A stretch of 9,742 bases of DNA, taken from contig CAKUSF010000073.1 of the NCBI GenBank assembly GCA_934678915.1, positions 1 to 9,742 on the forward strand, written 5' to 3'. The DNA comes from an uncultured Bacteroidales bacterium (lineage in GTDB: Bacteria > Bacteroidota > Bacteroidia > Bacteroidales > UBA932). Position numbers and translations under genes: made by a program. Numbering within the stretch: position 1 is the stretch's first letter; the number at the start of each line of letters is the position of its first letter. Positions 6,544 through 9,742 of the stretch are shown piece after piece. The notes below the pieces were generated by a model. That model did not search any database, was not told the origin of the DNA, and saw only the letters and a program-made list of their open reading frames with translations.

Positions 6544-7014
6544 ATGAACATTGATGAACGAGACTTTGGCGAATTGGTGAAAAGACACAAGGGGACCATC
6601 TACTCGGTCTGCCTTATGTTCTCTGAGGATCAGGACGAAGCCAACGACCTGATGCAGGAGGTGCTGGTTCGGCTCTGGAAGGGATTTGGCACTTTTCAGG
6701 GCAAAGGTGATGAGAAAGGGTGGGTGTGGAGAGTAGCCATGAACACCTGTATCACACAGGACTCCAAGAAGAAATCCTTCACAAAGGTACCGGTGGAGGA
6801 GAATCTTCTAACCTCCGGAACGGAAGACTCCAAACAGATGAGGATGCTTCATGACCGGATCCACCGTCTGCAACCTTTCGACCGCGCCATCGTCCTCCTT
6901 TGGCTAGAGGACCTGTCCTACGATGAGATTGGCCAAATCGTAGGAATATCCGCCAAAAATGTCTCCGTCCGTCTAGTCCGTATCAAGGAACAGTTGAAAA
7001 AGTTTAACGGTTAG
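6544..7014 (+). CDS. RNA polymerase ECF-type sigma-70 factor
   Basis: The product is 156 residues, the size of a minimal group 4 sigma factor with regions 2 and 4 only. Region 2 is seen in DEANDLMQEVLVRLWKGF (31-48), which contacts core polymerase, and in WVWRVAMNTCI (60-70), the -10-binding helix. Region 4 is the helix-turn-helix LSYDEIGQIVGISAKNV (124-140) followed by a basic helix to residue 154. Region 4 is preceded by RLQPFDRAIVLLWLEDL, typical of the family. A four-helix membrane protein gene follows after 72 bp on the same strand, the place where an anti-sigma factor often sits. The upstream TTATTTTG (6491-6498) is one base off the housekeeping -7 consensus; its own target promoters cannot be read from this window. 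Confidence 0.92.
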   Translation: MNIDERDFGELVKRHKGTIYSVCLMFSEDQDEANDLMQEVLVRLWKGFGTFQGKGDEKGWVWRVAMNTCITQDSKKKSFTKVPVEENLLTSGTEDSKQMRMLHDRIHRLQPFDRAIVLLWLEDLSYDEIGQIVGISAKNVSVRLVRIKEQLKKFNG

Positions 7015-7086
7015 TTGTTTTGGTTTGCCGGAGAAGCCCTTTAGGAGAATCTTTACACAAATCAACTTCTTAAAATTGAATGAATT

Positions 7087-7677
7087 ATGTTGACAATGGA
7101 ACAAAAAAACGAATATGACGTTCTGAAAGCCCAAATGCAAGTGCTTAAAAGCCATCTGGCCGATGATGAGATCGTCTCAAAGGAAATGCTTGAAGCAGCT
7201 GTCAAATCTAGCGCCCGGAATCTGGCCGACAAGCGTTTTATGAATATTCTCGCGATTGCTGCCGATTTGATGGTGGTCGCATTCATAGCCTATGTGTGCC
7301 TGTCACTTCACAAATGCAGTGCTCTCTTCATGAGTGCTACCGCTGTCTGGGGAATATTTCTGGCTGTCTTAAGCTACCTACGGTATAAGAATGACATCAG
7401 GAGTCAACTTCTTGATGGCTCGCTTGTTGACACTGTTCGGACTGTGACGGAATGGAAGCACCAGAACATGACGCAAGGACTCCTTACAACTGTTGCTTCC
7501 GTTATTTGGGCAGGTTTCTGTCTCAATGAAATTTGGGAAGATGTGACCGGTAATCTTGAACATGCCGTGTTTGCCGCTGTAATCTTCGTCTTCGTTCTCG
7601 GTGTCACCGGCTCAAGATATCTGTCGGTCAACAAGGTGACTACAAACCTGCTAAAGCAGATAAAGGAACTCCAGTGA
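7087..7677 (+). CDS. Four-helix membrane protein next to the ECF sigma factor, possible anti-sigma factor
   Basis: The product is 196 residues. Residues 1-50 are hydrophilic, helical and charged (MEQKNEYDVLKAQMQVLK and onward). Four hydrophobic segments follow at about 52-74, 78-98, 130-147 and 159-177, arranged as two hairpins joined by a charged loop (99-129), and a short charged tail ends the protein. No zinc-binding anti-sigma motif (HxxxCxxC) is present and I do not recognise a named domain. Its position directly downstream of the sigma gene, and the cytoplasmic N-terminal segment, suggest it holds or releases the sigma factor at the membrane; that is inference. An in-frame ATG at 7096 (MEQKN) is an equally good start. 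Confidence 0.75.
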   Translation: MLTMEQKNEYDVLKAQMQVLKSHLADDEIVSKEMLEAAVKSSARNLADKRFMNILAIAADLMVVAFIAYVCLSLHKCSALFMSATAVWGIFLAVLSYLRYKNDIRSQLLDGSLVDTVRTVTEWKHQNMTQGLLTTVASVIWAGFCLNEIWEDVTGNLEHAVFAAVIFVFVLGVTGSRYLSVNKVTTNLLKQIKELQ

Positions 7678-7692
7678 CAGTCCATCCCTTAA

Positions 7693-7850
7693 GTGTGCCA
7701 ACCGCTCCCAAAGCGTCATTTGGTACTCCCAAAAGGCCCTCAGGTGTACCAACCGTGTCCAAAGCATCGCTTTGTACCTCAAAAGATCATCGGGTGTACC
7801 AACCGTGTCAAAAACACCATTTGGCACTCCAGAGGGCCTTGTGATGTACG
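7693..7850. repeat. Tandem array of about 50-bp units with alternating inverted half-sites
   Basis: GTGTRCCAACCG starts at 7693, 7744 and 7794, with a degraded fourth start (ATGTACGG) at 7844, so the period is 51, 50 and 50 bp. Within each unit the forward half-site GTRCCAA (7695, 7746, 7796) is followed exactly 25 bp later by its inverted form (TTGGTAC 7720, TTTGTAC 7771, TTGGCAC 7821). The period is not a multiple of three and the open frames crossing it have no recognisable domain, so it is non-coding. It begins 15 bp after the membrane-protein stop codon. Most of the gap 7678-8024 is taken up by this array and repeat locus R4. Confidence 0.8.
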
Positions 7851-7928
7851 GTGGCTAGATGATGTAAGAAGATAATTCTGTGGCAGACCTGCATAGATGA
7901 ATGCCTGTATTTTTTTGCAATCACGTTG

Positions 7929-8008
7929 GTGAGTATGAGAGCCTGTTTCACTCACGGGCACCACATCTGATAACCATCCGTGCGTGGATCCGATGTTTCC
8001 ACGCACGG
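7929..8008. repeat. Palindromic repeat locus R4 (two units)
   Basis: Unit a: GTGAGTA at 7929, 15 bases, then CTCACG at 7951. Unit b: GTGCGTG at 7980, 15 bases, then CGCACG at 8002; the units start 51 bp apart. Unit b has a perfect 11-bp stem, CCGTGCGTGGA (7978-7988) with TCCACGCACGG (7998-8008), around a 9-base loop. It lies between convergent genes, 16 bp beyond the stop of the 117-residue protein. No T run follows on either side, so it is not a standard terminator. Confidence 0.8.
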
Positions 8009-8024
8009 AGCATAGACATTATAT

Positions 8025-8378
8025 TCAGTTTTTCCCTTTTGGCCCACAGTTGACATTAGGCGGAAAGATTGTTACCCTGCCTTGTTTTTTGGCATCTTTC
8101 ATTGCGAATCGAAATGCTTCACCCAATGACTTTGAGGATTGCCTGAAATATTCAATCATCTCGTTTTGGTTTACACTAACTGACAGATCCGCTATCGCTA
8201 ACGCCCTGATCATAGCTAGGACTGACATCTCGTTTCCACCCCAAAGGGTCGTTACCATTGAAATCATAGCACTTTGCGTGACGTCAAGTGCCGTTTGCGG
8301 ACTCTTAATTACATCAATGTCCGTGTTGAATCTCAGTTGTCCATTGCTGTCTTGCAGCACTTCTAGAATCTTTTTCAT
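8025..8378 (-). CDS. Hypothetical protein, 117 residues
   Basis: The frame starts at ATG 8378 (MKKILEVLQDSNGQLRFNTD) and is soluble, with no signal peptide or membrane segment. The middle (residues 30-70) is rich in Ala, Met, Ile and Ser and reads as amphipathic helices (AMISMVTTLWGGNEMSVLAM); the tail is basic and glycine-rich. It looks like a conserved Bacteroidales protein of unknown function, but I cannot name a domain. It lies 199 bp downstream of the RAYT gene on the same strand, so it may be transcribed with it, and its 3' end abuts repeat locus R4. Coding is supported by the ordered composition and by the position of its stop just outside the repeat. Confidence 0.7.
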   Translation of the reverse strand: MKKILEVLQDSNGQLRFNTDIDVIKSPQTALDVTQSAMISMVTTLWGGNEMSVLAMIRALAIADLSVSVNQNEMIEYFRQSSKSLGEAFRFAMKDAKKQGRVTIFPPNVNCGPKGKN

Positions 8379-8577
8379 AATTCTTGAATTTTAATTGTAA
8401 TGTGCACCTCAGGGCAATCTTTTTTTTCGGAACGATGCACCTTAGGCTTGCACTTAATTATATGCATCTTTTAATCGCCATATTATGGCCGGTAAGCCTA
8501 ACGCTTATAAGTCTGATTTTTGCCTATCATTTTATGAATGAATGTATTGCCAGAGAGTGTAAGATTATACCTCCTTT
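8379..8577. other. Intergenic spacer between the RAYT gene and the 117-residue gene
   Basis: This AT-rich gap holds a 13-bp palindrome (GCCATA-T-TATGGC, 8477-8489) and a short direct repeat (TGCACCTCAGG at about 8402, TGCACCTTAGG at about 8435). No promoter of the TAnnTTTG type and no gene could be supported. A plus-strand open frame crosses it but is antisense to the transposase. Confidence 0.35.
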
Positions 8578-9519
8578 TTATGCAAAAGTTTGTTTTTCGG
8601 AGGCGCTTAGAGGAAACATCGAGTCAACCTCGTACTGCGAGAGACCGAGGATGCGTCTGATCTGTCCGTTGGAAGATCGGTATTCACTTCTGAGCTTTCT
8701 TGCCAAGTCTAGTTTTTGAGCCGTGGTTAAATTTTTGAGACTGTTGGCGGCATAGCCGGCCTTCAGAATCTTGATAACTTGGGAGAACAACTCGGAATCA
8801 GTCAGAAATTCGCCATCATCAAGTTCCGCTGCCAACTTTTCATAGGCCTCGATATTCTTGCTGACCATATAGAAATATTGATGCGCATTGCGGAACATAG
8901 CCATCCCCAGTTTGACCGCACAATATTCCAAAGGAGAGACATATCCATCTATAACCCGAAAGTCTCCAGGTAGATGAGGATTCCTGCTCCGGAACATCCG
9001 GCGTATTTCTGCGTCGGGAACATCTGACAACCTTTTCGCGATTTGAACATCGTTGAAATAGTACCGTCCAGTGCCCCAAGGGTAAGAAAACGGTGTGTGT
9101 GAAGGATCAACTACATAGCCGTTGCGGTTCACATAGACTATAGCATCTCGTAAGGCTTTAAGATCGTTTATAGGCTTCAGACTCATTTGGAACTGATTGG
9201 AAAGCCTACCTTGGGCCTTCGTGGAAAGGTAGCGCTTCAGTCTTCTTCGGTAAGTGGCTAAAAACTCATTGATGAGGTGTTCGTCTCCGCTAAGTACTAG
9301 ATGTATGTGATTGCTCATTATCTCAAAAGCTATAATCGCAAGAGCAGGATATTCTGCCAAACATCTGGCCATTAGGTTCATGGCGAACCGATAGTCGTCA
9401 TCATTCGCAAATAATAAGGATGTGAGATTTCCCGGAGTGTAGAGATGCCACCATCTCCCTCCGCAGAGAAATGTCGCTTCGCACATTCTCTCGGATTCTA
9501 TGTATGAAATTCGTTTCAT
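8578..9519 (-). CDS. REP-associated tyrosine transposase-like protein (Y1/HUH family)
   Basis: The product is 313 residues. The N-terminal half is a Y1 HUH endonuclease domain: WWHLYTPGN (23-31), the metal-binding HUH segment MSNHIHLVLSG (68-78) with His71 and His73, and the tyrosine segment AIVYVNRNGYV (126-136) with Tyr129 the likely nucleophile, followed by SYPWGTGRYYF (145-155), the counterpart of the YPWSS segment of RAYTs. The C-terminal part ends in NGQIRRILGLSQYEVDSMF (284-302), a helix-turn-helix-like DNA-binding tail. Such enzymes nick and rejoin single-stranded DNA at hairpins, and RAYTs act on REP palindromes scattered between genes. Here palindromic loci lie on both sides, one starting 17 bp upstream of the start codon. 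There are no IS200/IS605-type partner genes (TnpB). Start ATG 9519 is the only one before the domain. All catalytic residues appear intact. Confidence 0.85.
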   Translation of the reverse strand: MKRISYIESERMCEATFLCGGRWWHLYTPGNLTSLLFANDDDYRFAMNLMARCLAEYPALAIIAFEIMSNHIHLVLSGDEHLINEFLATYRRRLKRYLSTKAQGRLSNQFQMSLKPINDLKALRDAIVYVNRNGYVVDPSHTPFSYPWGTGRYYFNDVQIAKRLSDVPDAEIRRMFRSRNPHLPGDFRVIDGYVSPLEYCAVKLGMAMFRNAHQYFYMVSKNIEAYEKLAAELDDGEFLTDSELFSQVIKILKAGYAANSLKNLTTAQKLDLARKLRSEYRSSNGQIRRILGLSQYEVDSMFPLSASEKQTFA

Positions 9520-9536
9520 AATTTATAGTTTATTCC

Positions 9537-9665
9537 GTGCGTTGGAATGAGTTTCTTACGCACAGATGGTTAATCGTTGATGTCTCGTGCGTGGGATAGC
9601 CGTCATCACACCCCGTCACTTGAATATCAAGTTCCTCGTGAGTGATTTTATCGACTTCACGCACA
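9537..9665. repeat. Palindromic repeat locus R5 (three units) upstream of the RAYT gene
   Basis: Unit a: GTGCGTT at 9537, 15 bases, CGCACA at 9559. Unit b: GTGCGTG at 9587 with only a weak right half-site (CACAC at 9607). Unit c: GTGAGTG at 9638, 15 bases, CGCACA at 9660. Starts are 50 and 51 bp apart. Read on the minus strand, unit c is GTGCGTG-N15-CTCACGAG, the same wording as R2 unit a. A small perfect stem (CTTGA-ATA-TCAAG) lies within it at about 9620-9632. The locus occupies the 5' region of the transposase gene. Confidence 0.75.
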
Positions 9666-9666
9666 G

Positions 9667-9707
9667 AAAACAAAAACGCGAGCCAGGCACGATATAACCT
9701 AACTCGC
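9667..9707 (-). terminator. Rho-independent terminator on the minus strand
   Basis: Read on the minus strand, GCGAG (9707-9703) and AGG pair with CCT and CTCGC (9682-9678) around a 2x2 internal loop, followed by GTTTTTGTTTT. The hairpin overlaps the proposed stop codon at 9701-9699. It would end transcription of a gene lying beyond the right edge. Confidence 0.5.
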
Positions 9708-9742
9708 TTTGCGGATTCTTTGCTCCGCGGCAATCAATCTTG
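9699..9742 (-). CDS. C-terminal end of an unidentified gene entering from the right edge
   Basis: The minus-strand frame beginning at base 9740 reads RLIAAEQRIRKAS and stops at TAG (9701-9699), with the terminator overlapping the stop, the same layout as at the end of tetR. Only 13 residues are visible, too few to identify a family. The reasons for preferring this frame are the charged helical tail and the terminator position; another frame on this strand also stays open here. Confidence 0.3.
   Translation of the reverse strand, partial: RLIAAEQRIRKAS

Noticed and set aside
7693..7875. 60-residue plus-strand open frame across the tandem array
   Set aside because: The 50-51 bp period shifts frame in every unit, so the repeats were not selected as protein.
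8384..8719. 111-residue open frame on the plus strand
   Set aside because: Its second half is antisense to the transposase C-terminus; the hydrophobic first half has no family resemblance or start context.
7693..9665. CRISPR array reading of the constant half-sites with constant-length variable interiors
   Set aside because: Only two or three units per locus, the conserved parts are short inverted half-sites and not direct repeats of 25 bp or more, and no cas genes are present.
9530..9733. 67-residue minus-strand open frame
   Set aside because: It starts at TTG, reads through a terminator hairpin and then through the R5 repeats; more likely a chance frame.
9675..9742. tRNA-like folding at the right edge
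   Set aside because: There are two stems but no T-arm GTTCRA sequence and no CCA-type acceptor; the terminator reading explains the first stem and T run better.

Overview
The window looks like chromosomal DNA from the order Bacteroidales (phylum Bacteroidota). The grounds are promoter-like TAnnTTTG elements, a general lack of Shine-Dalgarno sequences before starts, a PAS-type N-terminus of the kind found on LuxR regulators in this group, and an ECF sigma factor paired with a small membrane protein. Genus cannot be set from the sequence.

Layout. (1) 1-829, minus strand: a flavodoxin-fold oxidoreductase running off the left edge, preceded by an aldo/keto reductase that has lost its middle and is probably dead. 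(2) 1047-5439, plus strand: a TetR-family regulator with its own promoter and a strong palindromic operator, a terminator overlapping its stop codon, then two ABC half-transporters (permease plus ATPase) that should form a heterodimer. (3) 5620-6343, minus strand: a two-domain YccF membrane protein and a PAS-domain gene cut short inside a repeat. (4) 6544-7677, plus strand: an ECF sigma factor and a four-helix membrane protein, possibly its regulator. (5) 8025-9519, minus strand: a conserved-looking hypothetical protein and a Y1 (HUH) transposase of the REP-associated tyrosine transposase (RAYT) type. (6) Right edge, minus strand: probably the last codons of another gene and its terminator.

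The most notable feature is a set of small non-coding palindromic arrays between genes. Four loci (1047-1128, 5545-5629, 7929-8008, 9537-9665) carry two or three copies of one unit: GTGMGTR, 15 variable bases, then CKCAC. Inside a unit the half-sites start 22 bp apart, and successive units start 50 or 51 bp apart. A separate array at 7693-7850 has different half-sites (GTRCCAA, alternately inverted every 25-26 bp) but the same 50-51 bp unit. A longer hairpin at 6407-6451 is related in its stem. A transposase of the class that mobilises REP palindromes lies between two of these arrays, and one unit starts 17 bp upstream of its start codon. I infer a REP/RAYT-like system whose elements are defined by half-sites and spacing rather than by continuous sequence.

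Functionally, the TetR-ABC block is a self-contained regulated transport cassette, and the sigma factor with its membrane partner is a likely signalling pair. The aldo/keto reductase and PAS genes are eroding; in the PAS gene the stop codon is supplied by a repeat copy, which suggests the repeats reshape gene ends.
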